Positions 27,605 to 36,550 of a stretch of 64,000 nt of DNA are shown one piece after another. A model generated the notes under the pieces. That model was not told the origin of the DNA. It saw only the letters and a program-made list of their open reading frames with translations, and ran no database searches. The DNA is from Izhakiella australiensis. GTDB taxonomy: Bacteria; Pseudomonadota; Gammaproteobacteria; Enterobacterales; Enterobacteriaceae. The position numbers were made by a program, and so were the translations under genes. Each line of letters begins with the position of its first letter. Position 1 is the stretch's first letter. Where the stretch lies: the NCBI RefSeq assembly GCF_002006995.1, contig NZ_MRUL01000011.1:83421-147420 (forward strand). Reading direction: 5' to 3'.

Positions 27605-28495
27605 GTGGATAAGGTTCAGCAGCTCCAGCTTTACGTACGGATTGTGGACGGCGGCAGCTTTTTTCAGGCGGCGCGCGATTTGGGTATTGCCCGCTCCACG
27701 GCCACTAATGCCATCAAACAGCTGGAGCTGGAAACGGGCGTGCAGCTGCTGGCGCGTACCACCCGTGCGGTGAAAGCGACGCCGGAGGGGGAGGAGTTTT
27801 ACCGTCGGGCACGAGCGGTGCTGGGCGATATTGAGGATACCTGGACGGTGTTTCGCAAAGCGGCGCCGGGCGGCCATCTGCGCATTAATGCCTCCGGTCT
27901 GATGACGCGCACCTTTCTGGTCCCGCGCCTGCCGGCCTTTTTACAGCGCTATCCTGATATCGTTATTACCTTCGGTCAGACCGACCGCTTTGTAAATCTG
28001 GTGCGTGAGGGCGTGGATTGCGTGATCCGCGTCGGCGTGCCGGAAGACAGCAGCCTGCGGCTGCGGCGTCTCGGTACGCTGCAGGAGATCACCTGTGCCA
28101 GCCCGACTTACCTGGCGAAGCACGGTACGCCGTACAGCATTGACGACCTTGATGGTCACAAAATGGTGGGTTTTGTTTCTTCGCAAACCGGCGACGTGAT
28201 GCCGCTGGAATTTGTTCGCGACGGACGCAGCGAAATCCGCCTGCTGCCTGCCCAGGTAATGACCGATAACTCTGATACCGCGGGCGCGCTGGCCGCAGAA
28301 GGGTTGGGGTTGATTCAGGCTCCGCGCTATCGCTTTGAAGAGCAGCTGCAAAGAGGCGAGCTGGTGGAGGTTCTGGCGGGTTATCCACCCACCCCGATGC
28401 AGGTCAATGCGATTTATGCCGGTGAACGACAGGCATCGCGTCGGCTGGATGTTTTTTTGAACTGGGTCAGCGAAATTTTTGCTGAAGCGTTGTGA
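27605..28495 (+). CDS. LysR-family transcriptional regulator
   Basis: 296-residue LysR-type regulator beginning with GTG at 27605, which AGAGG precedes. The upstream in-frame TTG at 27575 lacks such a site. Winged HTH at about 5-60 (LYVRIVDGGSFFQAARDLGI, STATNAIKQLELETG), then the effector domain with FGQTDRFVNLVREGVDCVIR. It belongs by appearance to the large CrgA/DmlR-like group. It is divergent from the SDR-SDR-tautomerase operon with 135 nt between, so it likely regulates that operon. The inducer is unknown. Confidence 0.88.
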   Translation: MDKVQQLQLYVRIVDGGSFFQAARDLGIARSTATNAIKQLELETGVQLLARTTRAVKATPEGEEFYRRARAVLGDIEDTWTVFRKAAPGGHLRINASGLMTRTFLVPRLPAFLQRYPDIVITFGQTDRFVNLVREGVDCVIRVGVPEDSSLRLRRLGTLQEITCASPTYLAKHGTPYSIDDLDGHKMVGFVSSQTGDVMPLEFVRDGRSEIRLLPAQVMTDNSDTAGALAAEGLGLIQAPRYRFEEQLQRGELVEVLAGYPPTPMQVNAIYAGERQASRRLDVFLNWVSEIFAEAL

Positions 28496-28651
28496 CGATT
28501 ATCTCAGCCCTGGGTAACGAATGCTGGTGCAAAAAAGTAACAAAATCATAACAGATGCATTTTCTTAGCTTTATTACTGCTTTGACCGGCCGGAGAGCGA
28601 TGAAGCTGCTATTAGCAAGGGGGTTGAGCGCTACGGCTGGGGAATCGCTTG

Positions 28652-28660
28652 TGATATAGT
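28652..28660 (+). promoter_or_regulatory. Possible extended -10 promoter of the ccm operon
   Basis: TG-A-TATAGT, an extended -10 element, about 33 bp before the ccmA ATG. No good -35 is seen, consistent with activator-dependent control known for ccm operons (FNR/NarP in E. coli). Confidence 0.45.
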
Positions 28661-28693
28661 TGCGCGCAACGTTAATAAATGTGATGTCGTTTG

Positions 28694-29311
28694 ATGCTGG
28701 AAGCCCGCAGCCTGACCTGCGTTCGCGATGAACGTACCCTGTTTAGCAATTTGAGTTTCACCGTCAATCCGGGCGATATTTTGCAGATTGAAGGGCCAAA
28801 TGGCGCGGGAAAAACCTCATTACTGCGCATTCTTGCTGGTTTGCATCGTAGCGAGCAGGGGAGCGTACGCTGGCTGCAGCAGGATATTCGCCGCCAGCGG
28901 GAAGCGTTTCATCATCAGCTGCTGTTTCTTGGTCATCTGCCGGGGATAAAAGCGCTGCTGACGCCGCTGGAAAACCTGCGCTTTTATCATCATGGTCAGC
29001 AAACTCAGGCCGTCTGGGATGCGCTGGAGTCGGTTGGTTTGCTGGGCTATGAGGAGCTGGCGGTGGCTGCGCTGTCCGCCGGTCAGCAGCGGCGGGTGGC
29101 GCTGGCGCGCCTGTGGTTAAGCCAGGTGAAATTATGGATTCTGGATGAACCGCTGACGGCTATCGATAAAGCCGGAGTGGGCTTTCTTATGCAGCGTTTG
29201 GTTGATCATGCCCGCGAGGGGGGAATGGTGATTCTCACCACCCATCAGGACTTGCCGGATGATGATTACCCGCTGCGTAAAATTCGTCTGCAGCCAGCGG
29301 AGGCGGAGTAA
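28694..29311 (+). CDS. ccmA: Cytochrome c biogenesis ABC ATPase CcmA
   Basis: 205-residue ATPase of the CcmABCD complex, which releases holo-CcmE heme chaperone at the membrane. Walker [10 protein letters not shown] (34-42), signature [15 protein letters not shown], Walker [13 protein letters not shown] and the H-loop TTHQ are all present. The start is the ATG at 28694; a TTG three bases earlier is possible. It is the first gene of nine contiguous ccm genes, and its stop overlaps the ccmB start by one base. Confidence 0.96.
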   Translation: MLEARSLTCVRDERTLFSNLSFTVNPGDILQIEGPNGAGKTSLLRILAGLHRSEQGSVRWLQQDIRRQREAFHHQLLFLGHLPGIKALLTPLENLRFYHHGQQTQAVWDALESVGLLGYEELAVAALSAGQQRRVALARLWLSQVKLWILDEPLTAIDKAGVGFLMQRLVDHAREGGMVILTTHQDLPDDDYPLRKIRLQPAEAE

Positions 29312-29970
29312 TGTTCTGGCTGATTGTACAGCGCGAACTGCGCAGCGCGTTTCGTAGCGGCGCGGACATCATTAATCCTCTGTGGTTTTTTTTGATTGTT
29401 ATTACGCTATTCCCGCTGGGGATAGGCACGCAGCCGCAGCTTCTGGCGCGTATTGCGCCGGGCGTGGTCTGGGTCGCCGCGCTGCTGGCTTCGCTGCTGG
29501 CGCTGGAACGCCTTTTCCGCGATGACTTTAGCGATGGTTCGCTGGAACAGCTGCTGTTGCTGCCGCTGCCGCTGCCGGCTATGGCGCTGGGGAAAGTGAC
29601 AGCGCACTGGATAATAACCGGGCTGCCATTAATTGTGTTATCACCACTGGCTGCTCTGCTGCTGTCTTTAGATTTTAATAGCTGGTGCGCATTAGCGCTG
29701 ACGCTGCTACTGGGCACGCCGACGCTCAGCTTTCTCGGCGCGATTGGCGTCGCGCTGACCGTAGGGCTTCGCCGTGGCGGCCTGTTGTTAAGCCTGCTGG
29801 TATTGCCGCTGGCGATACCGGTGCTTATTTTTGCTACGGCGGCGATTGATGCCGCCGCCATGGGGCTGCCGCTAAGCGGCTACCTGGCGATCCTTGGCGC
29901 TTTTTTGCTGGCGAGCGCGACGCTATCGCCCTTTGCGATTGCCGCCGCGCTGCGCATCAGTTTGCATTGA
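29311..29970 (+). CDS. ccmB: Heme exporter/CcmABCD permease CcmB
   Basis: 219-residue membrane protein with six predicted helices, starting [20 protein letters not shown] as in other CcmB proteins. It has the FRDDFSDGSLEQLLLLPLP loop that faces CcmA and a helix with LGTPTLSFLGAIGVALTVGLR. It works with CcmA, CcmC and CcmD in heme handling. The start overlaps the ccmA stop. Confidence 0.95.
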   Translation: MFWLIVQRELRSAFRSGADIINPLWFFLIVITLFPLGIGTQPQLLARIAPGVVWVAALLASLLALERLFRDDFSDGSLEQLLLLPLPLPAMALGKVTAHWIITGLPLIVLSPLAALLLSLDFNSWCALALTLLLGTPTLSFLGAIGVALTVGLRRGGLLLSLLVLPLAIPVLIFATAAIDAAAMGLPLSGYLAILGAFLLASATLSPFAIAAALRISLH

Positions 29971-30051
29971 AACAACGGGAGCAGACAGACGTCTCTCCGT
30001 CAGTAGGGAATGGAATACCCCTTTTAATTTAATAATTATGTGAGCAAAAAG

Positions 30052-30795
30052 ATGTGGAAATGGTTCCATCAACTGGCTAAGCCTGAGCGGCTTTATCAGT
30101 TATGCGGGCGTTTCGTCCCATGGCTGGGGCTGCTGGCCGTCGCAACACTGCTGCTGGGCTGGGTCTGGGGCTTTGGCTTTGCGCCAGCCGATTATCAGCA
30201 GGGAAATAGCTATCGCATTATGTATATCCACGTCCCGGCGGCCATGTGGTCGATGGGCGTATACGGTGCGATGGCGGTTGCCGCCTTTACCGGCCTGGTC
30301 TGGCAGATGAAAATGGCAGATTTAGTGGCTGGCGCAATGGCGCCGGTGGGGGCCATTTTTACCTTTATCGCCCTGGTAACCGGTTCCGCCTGGGGTAAGC
30401 CCATGTGGGGAACCTGGTGGATTTGGGATGCCCGCCTCACCTCTGAGCTGGTGCTGTTGTTCCTGTATATGGGGGTTATTGCCCTGTATAACGCCTTTGA
30501 CGATCGGCGTACCGCCGGGCGCGCTGCCGGCATTCTGATTCTGGTCGGCGTGGTTAATCTTCCTGTCATCCATTATTCGGTGCAGTGGTGGAATACGCTG
30601 CATCAGGCTAATTCCGGGATGTTGCAGCAATCAATTGATCCCAGCATGCGTTCGCCGCTGCGCTGGTCGATTCTGGGCTATTTGCTGGTATTTATTACCC
30701 TGACGCTGATGCGGCTACGCAATCTTATTTTGCAAAGCGAGTGCAGTCGTCCGTGGGTGGCTGCACTGCTGGTTAAAGGAGGTCGAGGACAATGA
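30052..30795 (+). CDS. ccmC: Heme transport protein CcmC
   Basis: Inner-membrane protein that loads heme onto CcmE, 247 residues from the ATG at 30052 (MWKWFHQLAKPERLYQLCG), which matches the E. coli start. An in-frame GTG at 30040 is an alternative. It contains the tryptophan-rich heme-binding WWD motif SAWGKPMWGTWWIWDARLTS and flanking histidines YIHVPAAMW and VIHYSVQWW. Unlike its neighbours it is separated from ccmB by 81 nt, where a small GGG...CCCC hairpin followed by TTTT is visible. Confidence 0.96.
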   Translation: MWKWFHQLAKPERLYQLCGRFVPWLGLLAVATLLLGWVWGFGFAPADYQQGNSYRIMYIHVPAAMWSMGVYGAMAVAAFTGLVWQMKMADLVAGAMAPVGAIFTFIALVTGSAWGKPMWGTWWIWDARLTSELVLLFLYMGVIALYNAFDDRRTAGRAAGILILVGVVNLPVIHYSVQWWNTLHQANSGMLQQSIDPSMRSPLRWSILGYLLVFITLTLMRLRNLILQSECSRPWVAALLVKGGRGQ

Positions 30796-31022
30796 CTCCC
30801 GCATTTTCCAGCTGGCATGATTTTTTTGCCATGGGCGGTTACGCTTTCTACGTCTGGCTGGCGGTTGCTTTTACCCTGTTACCGCTGCTTGCTCTGCTCA
30901 CGCACACTTTGCTGGCTCACCGTCGGCTGCTAAAAGAAATTCAGCAGCGTCAGCAGCGCGCGCGCCGCATTCGCCGTGCGCAAAGAAAAAACAGCATCCC
31001 CCCGGCAGTGGCAGGAGAATAA
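30792..31022 (+). CDS. ccmD: Heme exporter subunit CcmD
   Basis: 76-residue single-helix protein. N-terminal SWHDFFAMGGYAFYVWLAV is the conserved CcmD start, the helix runs about 15-42, and a basic cytoplasmic tail follows (QRARRIRRAQRK). Needed for release of holo-CcmE. The ATG overlaps the ccmC stop (ATGA). Confidence 0.94.
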   Translation: MTPAFSSWHDFFAMGGYAFYVWLAVAFTLLPLLALLTHTLLAHRRLLKEIQQRQQRARRIRRAQRKNSIPPAVAGE

Positions 31023-31025
31023 CGC

Positions 31026-31520
31026 GTGAACAGCCGTCGTAAAAATCGTCTGATAATGGTCCTCGCGGTATTGATTGGCCTGAGCCTGGCCACCGCGCTG
31101 GTGATGTATGCGCTGCGTTCTAATATCGATCTTTTCTATACGCCCAGCGAAATTATCAATGGCAAAGGCGCCGCCCATGAGAAACCCGAGGCCGGCCAGC
31201 GTTTGCGCGTGGGTGGCATGGTACTGCCGGGTAGCGTCAAGCGCGATGCCAAAACCCTGGCGGTGAGCTTTCAACTTTATGACGGTAACGGCGTCGTCAG
31301 CGTGCAGTATGTTGGCATCCTGCCCGACCTGTTCCGTGAAGGGCAGGGGGTTGTCGCTCAGGGCGTGCTGGAAAACGCCACCCTGGTGAACGCCAAAGAG
31401 GTGCTGGCTAAGCACGACGAAAAATATACGCCGCCGGAAATTAAAGATGCGATGAATAAAAAGCCTAACGGCACGACGCCGGTTTACCAGGCATCATCCG
31501 CCGGGAGGGAAGGCTCATGA
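31026..31520 (+). CDS. ccmE: Heme chaperone CcmE
   Basis: 164-residue periplasmic heme chaperone anchored by an N-terminal helix (about residues 9-29). The OB-fold domain carries the heme-binding histidine H130 in [12 protein letters not shown]. The start is GTG at 31026, three bases after the ccmD stop. An N-terminal basic run MNSRRKNRL precedes the anchor. Confidence 0.97.
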   Translation: MNSRRKNRLIMVLAVLIGLSLATALVMYALRSNIDLFYTPSEIINGKGAAHEKPEAGQRLRVGGMVLPGSVKRDAKTLAVSFQLYDGNGVVSVQYVGILPDLFREGQGVVAQGVLENATLVNAKEVLAKHDEKYTPPEIKDAMNKKPNGTTPVYQASSAGREGS

Positions 31521-33472
31521 TGCCAGAAATCGGCAGTTTCCTGCTCTGCCTGGCGCTGGGGCTTTCGCTGCTATTAAGCATTTATCCTCTGTGGGGCGCC
31601 AGTCGCCAGGACGGCCGGCTGATGGCGACCGCGCGCCCGCTGGCCTACGGACTGTTTGTTTGCATTGCTGCGGCCTTTGTCATCCTGATCCATGCTTTTG
31701 TGGTGAATGATTTCAGCGTCGACTACGTGGTTAATAATTCCAACTCCCTGCTACCGGTTTACTATCGCATCGCTGCAACCTGGGGCGCCCACGAAGGCTC
31801 TTTGCTGCTGTGGGTGCTGCTGCTAAGCGCCTGGACGCTGCTGGTGGCCTTGTTCAGCCGGGCGATGCCGCAGGATGCTATTGCCCGCGTGCTGGCGGTA
31901 ATGGGGATGATTAATTTCGGCTTTCTGCTGTTTATCACGCTGACCTCAAACCCGTTTACCCGTACGCTGCCGACCTATCCGATTGACGGCCACGACCTGA
32001 ATCCCATGCTGCAAGACCCCGGCCTGATCGTCCATCCACCGCTGCTTTATATGGGGTATGTCGGTTTCTCCGTTGCCTTTGCCTTTGCTATTGCTTCGCT
32101 GATGACCGGCAGGCTGGATACCGCATGGGCGCGCTGGTCGCGCCCCTGGACCACCGCCGCCTGGGTGTTTCTCACCTGCGGTATCGTCCTTGGCTCGGCC
32201 TGGTCCTATTACGTGCTTGGCTGGGGCGGCTGGTGGTTTTGGGATCCGGTAGAAAATGCTTCCCTGATGCCCTGGCTGGCCGGAACGGCGCTGATGCATT
32301 CGCTGGCGGTGACGGAAAAGCGCGGCAGCTTTAAGGCGTGGACGGTGCTACTGGCGATTACGGCGTTTTCGCTCAGCCTGCTGGGCACTTTCCTCGTTCG
32401 ATCCGGGGTGCTGGTTTCGGTTCATGCCTTCGCGTCCGACCCGGCTCGAGGCATGTTTATTCTCGCATTTCTGGTGATCGTCATCGGCAGTTCGCTGCTG
32501 CTGTATGCCCTGAAAGGCGGCAAGGTGCGCAGTCGGGTGCAAAATGAAGTCTGGTCGCGCGAGTCCTTCTTATTGGGTAACAACGTTCTGCTGATTGCCG
32601 CCATGCTGGTGGTGTTGCTGGGTACGCTGCTGCCGCTGGTGCATAAGCAACTGGGCTTGGGCAGCATTTCCGTCGGCGAACCCTTTTTCAATACCATGTT
32701 TACCTGGCTGATGGCGCCGTTTGCCCTGATGCTGGGTATTGGCCCGCTGGTGCGCTGGCGCCGCGACGAACCGCAGAAGTTATGGAAACGCCTGGCGCTG
32801 GCGCTGGTGGCAACCTTGTTACTTTCCATTTTGCTGCCGTGGCTGATGCAAGACCGCATTAAAGCCATGACCGTGGTCGGGCTGATGATGTCGCTGTGGG
32901 TGATTATTCTGACGCTGATGGAGCTGCATGAGCGCGCCACGCATCGTCACGGTTTCTGGCGCGGACTGCGTCATTTATCGCGCAGCCACTGGGGAATGGT
33001 GCTGGGCCACCTTGGCGTGGCAGTTACCGTGATCGGTATTGCTTTTAGTACCAGTTACAGCGTTGAGCGCGATGTGCGTATGCGTGCTGGCGACAGCGTT
33101 GATATCCATAATTACCATTTCACCTTCCAGGGAGTGCAGAACCTGCAGGGACCAAACTACAGCGGTGGCGTGGGGATTATTACCGTTACCCGCGGCGGCA
33201 AACCGGAAGCGACGCTGCGGGCGGAAAAGCGTTTTTACAGCGCCTCGCGCACCATGATGACGGAAGCCGCCATCAGCGGCGGCCTGACGCGCGATCTTTA
33301 TGCTGCGCTGGGCGAAGAAATAGCCGGGGATAGTTGGGCGGTGCGCGTCTATTACAAACCCTTCGTTCGCTGGATTTGGCTTGGCGGCGTGTTTATGGCG
33401 GTCGGCGGCGTGCTTTGCCTGCTCGATCCGCGCTATCGCTCGCGTAAAAAAGTCGCCAGGGAGGCGGCATGA
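31517..33472 (+). CDS. ccmF: Cytochrome c heme lyase subunit CcmF
   Basis: 651-residue polytopic membrane protein, the core of the heme lyase that attaches heme to apocytochrome c. The WWD domain [18 protein letters not shown] starts at about residue 235. Histidines in [32 protein letters not shown] and LVHKQLGLG match heme-ligand positions. The C-terminal part has a periplasmic soluble region, then a final helix. ATG overlaps the ccmE stop by four bases. Confidence 0.97.
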   Translation: MMPEIGSFLLCLALGLSLLLSIYPLWGASRQDGRLMATARPLAYGLFVCIAAAFVILIHAFVVNDFSVDYVVNNSNSLLPVYYRIAATWGAHEGSLLLWVLLLSAWTLLVALFSRAMPQDAIARVLAVMGMINFGFLLFITLTSNPFTRTLPTYPIDGHDLNPMLQDPGLIVHPPLLYMGYVGFSVAFAFAIASLMTGRLDTAWARWSRPWTTAAWVFLTCGIVLGSAWSYYVLGWGGWWFWDPVENASLMPWLAGTALMHSLAVTEKRGSFKAWTVLLAITAFSLSLLGTFLVRSGVLVSVHAFASDPARGMFILAFLVIVIGSSLLLYALKGGKVRSRVQNEVWSRESFLLGNNVLLIAAMLVVLLGTLLPLVHKQLGLGSISVGEPFFNTMFTWLMAPFALMLGIGPLVRWRRDEPQKLWKRLALALVATLLLSILLPWLMQDRIKAMTVVGLMMSLWVIILTLMELHERATHRHGFWRGLRHLSRSHWGMVLGHLGVAVTVIGIAFSTSYSVERDVRMRAGDSVDIHNYHFTFQGVQNLQGPNYSGGVGIITVTRGGKPEATLRAEKRFYSASRTMMTEAAISGGLTRDLYAALGEEIAGDSWAVRVYYKPFVRWIWLGGVFMAVGGVLCLLDPRYRSRKKVAREAA

Positions 33473-34026
33473 ATAAAAAACTTCTTTGGCTGCCGCTGGT
33501 GCTGTTTATGCTGCTGGCCGTTGCGCTGATGTGGCAGCTTACGCGTAATGCCGACGGTGATGACCCGACCACCCTGGAGTCAGCGCTGGTTGGCAAGCCG
33601 CTGCCGCGGTTTCAGCTTGAGGCGCTGGAGCAGCCCGGGAAAATATATGGCAGGTCGGCGCTGATAGACGGTAAGCCGCTGCTGCTGAACGTCTGGGCGA
33701 CCTGGTGCCCAACCTGCCGTGCCGAGCATCAATACCTTAATCAGCTGGCGGCCGATGGGGTGCGGGTTGTGGGCCTTAACTATAAAGACGATCGCACTAA
33801 GGCGGTTAACTGGCTCAACAATCTTGGCAATCCTTACGCGCTGAGCCTGTTTGACGGCAACGGTATGTTAGGCCTGGATCTGGGGGTTTACGGCGCGCCA
33901 GAAACCTTCCTGATTGATGGCAAAGGCATCATCCGTTATCGCCACGCCGGGGATATGACGCCGCGCGTCTGGAACAGTGAGGTGAAACCGCTATGGCAAA
34001 AATACAGTCAGGAGGCGGGAACATGA
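33469..34026 (+). CDS. dsbE: Thiol:disulfide interchange protein CcmG/DsbE
   Basis: 185-residue membrane-anchored periplasmic thioredoxin-like protein. The N-terminal helix covers about 6-23, and the redox site WATWCPTC has its cysteines at 80 and 83. It reduces the heme-binding CXXCH cysteines of apocytochromes, with electrons from DsbD. ATGA overlap with ccmF. Confidence 0.96.
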   Translation: MNKKLLWLPLVLFMLLAVALMWQLTRNADGDDPTTLESALVGKPLPRFQLEALEQPGKIYGRSALIDGKPLLLNVWATWCPTCRAEHQYLNQLAADGVRVVGLNYKDDRTKAVNWLNNLGNPYALSLFDGNGMLGLDLGVYGAPETFLIDGKGIIRYRHAGDMTPRVWNSEVKPLWQKYSQEAGT

Positions 34027-34487
34027 AGGTATTGATCGTGCTGATGCTGACGTCGCTGGTTAGCGTCAGCGCGCTGGCGGCCATTGATGCCCGACACTTC
34101 AGCTCTGCGCAGCAGGAAGAGCAATACCGCCAGCTAACTCAGTCGCTGCGCTGCCCTAAATGTCAGAACAATAATATTGCTGATTCTAACGCGATGATTG
34201 CCAGCGATATGCGGCTGAAAGTCTATCAGCTGCTACAGCAGGGCAAAACGCCGCAGCAAGTCAGGGAGTATATGATTGCTCGCTACGGCAACTTCGTTAG
34301 CTATCAGCCGCCGCTGGAGTTTTCCACGCTTATCCTGTGGGCCGGACCGCTGTTTTTCCTGCTGGCCGGCGGTGGGATGATTGTCCTGCGCGGTCGTCGT
34401 ATGCGCCGATCTCAGTTGGAAACGACGCTGGACGCTGAGCAGCAGCGTCGCCTCGATAAGCTATTAAGCAACAGGAAACAATCATGA
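34023..34487 (+). CDS. ccmH: Cytochrome c maturation protein CcmH (N-terminal-type domain only)
   Basis: 154 residues: a signal peptide (MKVLIVLMLTSLVSVSALAA), the redox motif LRCPKCQNNNIADSN, a three-helix domain, and a transmembrane helix (about 103-123). The start is the ATG at 34023 overlapping the dsbE stop; upstream in-frame codons lie inside dsbE. In E. coli CcmH is a fusion of this part with CcmI; here the two are separate genes. Confidence 0.95.
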   Translation: MKVLIVLMLTSLVSVSALAAIDARHFSSAQQEEQYRQLTQSLRCPKCQNNNIADSNAMIASDMRLKVYQLLQQGKTPQQVREYMIARYGNFVSYQPPLEFSTLILWAGPLFFLLAGGGMIVLRGRRMRRSQLETTLDAEQQRRLDKLLSNRKQS

Positions 34488-35695
34488 GCGTATTCTGGCT
34501 AACGCTGCTGTTATTATTGCTGGCAGCGGCAGCGCTATTTGTGTTTGCCGGTTGGCAGCGCCAGCCTCAGCAGCAAACCGATCGCGATAAGCTGAATACC
34601 ACCTTTTATCATCAGCGTCTGCGGGAATTAGAACAAGATGAGTCGGAAGGTTTAATTGCCAGCCGTCAGGATATGGTGGCAGAACTGCAGCAAACGTTGC
34701 TGAGCGATATCCCGCAGGAAGATCGCCCGTCGGCACACAGCCTGTCGCGCTGGGTTCTGCTGCCTGGCGTACTGCTGCTGGTGGTGGTAAGCGCGGGCTT
34801 TTATCTGAAAACCGGCGGTCTGCTGCAGCTGATGCAGTGGAAACAGGTTCAGGATGATTTGCCCGCGCTGCGCGCGCAGCTGATGGACCCCGATGCCCGG
34901 CCGCTGACCATGGCGCAGCTCAGTGAACTCGGACTCGGTATCCGCAGCGCTTTGCAGCGGGAGCCGCAAAACGTTAACGACTGGATGCTGCTGGGGCGAA
35001 TTGGCATGGTGCTTAACGATGGACAAACCGCGCGGCAGGCGTTTGAAAAAGCGCTACGGCTGCAGCCGGAAAATCGCCAGCTGAAGCTGAATTATGTCGA
35101 AGTGCTGGTGCGTTCTCCCGACCCGCAGGATAACCGCGAAGCCAGCGTAATGTTGCACGATATGCTGCAGCAGGATGGTAATAATATTGCGCTGTTAGGG
35201 CTGGATGCCGTTAATGCCTACGCTCAACAGCAATACGATCGTGCGATTGGCGCCTGGCAGAAAATGTTAACTTTATTGCCAGAGAATGATAAACGGGCCG
35301 CGATGATTCAACGTAGTATTGAGCAGGCGAGAACCCAGGCCGGCCAGCAAGCTAATCAGCTGTCGTTGAGGGTTTCTTTAGCCGCCGATGCCAAAAAAAT
35401 GTTACCGGCGGGCGGAGTATTGTATATTTCCGTTTCAGATGGCGTTTCACCTGTTCCGGTGGCAGTAAAGAAAATGCCTCTGAGTCATTTTCCTTTATCG
35501 CTGACGCTTGATGACAGTAATGCCATGATGCCCGAGCGCCTGCTTTCCGCTCAGCATCAGATACAGGTTCGGGCCCGCATTTCTCGTGATGGCAGCGCCA
35601 ATCCGCAGCCGGGCGACTGGATTGGTATTAGTGCAATAACGCCTTTTGATGGTCATCAACAGCTGGCTGTAGAGATAAATCAGCAGCAGCCGTGA
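34484..35695 (+). CDS. ccmI: Cytochrome c maturation protein CcmI
   Basis: 403 residues: two N-terminal helices (about 2-21 and 88-106) joined by a leucine-zipper-like cytoplasmic loop (KLNTTFYHQRLRELEQDE), then a periplasmic TPR domain (NDWMLLGRIGMVLNDGQTAR ... LRLQPENRQLKLNYVEVLV) and a C-terminal beta domain. It holds apocytochrome c for the heme lyase. ATGA overlap with ccmH and with the frame leading to mlaA; it is the last ccm gene. Confidence 0.93.
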   Translation: MSVFWLTLLLLLLAAAALFVFAGWQRQPQQQTDRDKLNTTFYHQRLRELEQDESEGLIASRQDMVAELQQTLLSDIPQEDRPSAHSLSRWVLLPGVLLLVVVSAGFYLKTGGLLQLMQWKQVQDDLPALRAQLMDPDARPLTMAQLSELGLGIRSALQREPQNVNDWMLLGRIGMVLNDGQTARQAFEKALRLQPENRQLKLNYVEVLVRSPDPQDNREASVMLHDMLQQDGNNIALLGLDAVNAYAQQQYDRAIGAWQKMLTLLPENDKRAAMIQRSIEQARTQAGQQANQLSLRVSLAADAKKMLPAGGVLYISVSDGVSPVPVAVKKMPLSHFPLSLTLDDSNAMMPERLLSAQHQIQVRARISRDGSANPQPGDWIGISAITPFDGHQQLAVEINQQQP

Positions 35696-35730
35696 GAGTG
35701 ATACACGACTTAAAGCACAGGGAGACCCCT

Positions 35731-36495
35731 ATGAATTTTCGCCTGACTGGCCTGGCGCTGGCCAGCGTCTTACTGGTCGGTTGCGCCAGCTCCAAACCGG
35801 CGGATGAACCCCAGGGCCGTTCCGATCCTCTGGAAGGTTTTAACCGCGTGATGTTTGATTTTAACTATAACGTGATGGATCCTTACGTGTTGCGACCGGT
35901 TGCCGTTGCCTGGCGCGATTATGTACCGGTTCCGGCGCGCACCGGCGTCAGTAATTTTCTCAGCAACCTTGATGAATCTGCCAGCATGATTAACAGCATC
36001 CTGAAAGGTAATGCTAACGATGCCGGTATTCACTTTACCCGGTTCTTCCTTAACACCGTGCTCGGCCTGGGCGGATTCATTGACGTTGCCGGCAAAGCCA
36101 ATCCGCAGCTCGCGCGCACCGGCGCTGAACGCTTTGGCACCACGCTTGGCTCCTACGGTGTCGGCTATGGGCCTTATGCGCAGCTGCCTTTCTATGGGAG
36201 CTTTACCCTGCGTCAGGACGGCGGCGACTATGTCGACGACCTTTACCCGGTGCTGAGCTGGCTGACTTTCTGGATGTCGGCAGGTAAGTGGGCGTTGCAG
36301 GGCGTTGAAACCCGTGCTGAACTGCTGGATTCCGATGCCATTCTGCGCAATTCGAAAGATCCCTATATCTTTGTGCGCGAGGCCTATTTCCAGCATAACG
36401 ATTTCCTCGCCAACGGCGGCAAGCTGAAGCCGCAGATCAACCCGAATGCGGCAGCTATTCAGGGCGATCTGAAAGAAATCGACTCCGGAGATTAA
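35731..36495 (+). CDS. mlaA: Outer-membrane phospholipid-removal lipoprotein MlaA (VacJ)
   Basis: 254-residue outer-membrane lipoprotein of the Mla system, which takes mislocalised phospholipids from the outer leaflet and passes them to MlaC. Signal peptide with lipobox LVGC (Cys18). The conserved DPLEGFNRVMFDFNYNVMD, FLNTVLGLGGFIDVA and TLGSYGVGYGPY segments form the doughnut-shaped helices. The start is the ATG at 35731, preceded by GGGAG. It is convergent with fadL; a shared terminator lies between. Confidence 0.97.
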   Translation: MNFRLTGLALASVLLVGCASSKPADEPQGRSDPLEGFNRVMFDFNYNVMDPYVLRPVAVAWRDYVPVPARTGVSNFLSNLDESASMINSILKGNANDAGIHFTRFFLNTVLGLGGFIDVAGKANPQLARTGAERFGTTLGSYGVGYGPYAQLPFYGSFTLRQDGGDYVDDLYPVLSWLTFWMSAGKWALQGVETRAELLDSDAILRNSKDPYIFVREAYFQHNDFLANGGKLKPQINPNAAAIQGDLKEIDSGD

Positions 36496-36507
36496 ATCGC
36501 CGGCAAT

Positions 36508-36537
36508 AAAAAAGACCACATTACGTGGTCTTTTTTT
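36508..36537. terminator. Bidirectional terminator between mlaA and fadL
   Basis: AAAAAAGACCAC, ATTAC loop, GTGGTCTTTTTTT: a symmetric stem with A- and T-tracts suited to both convergent genes. Confidence 0.93.
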
Positions 36538-36550
36538 ACCCGGAAAACGA

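Noticed and set aside
26732..27877. Long N-terminal extension of the first SDR (381 codons)
   Set aside because: The extra 136 codons run over the divergent LysR start and lack family similarity; ATG at 27469 has the binding site and normal N terminus.
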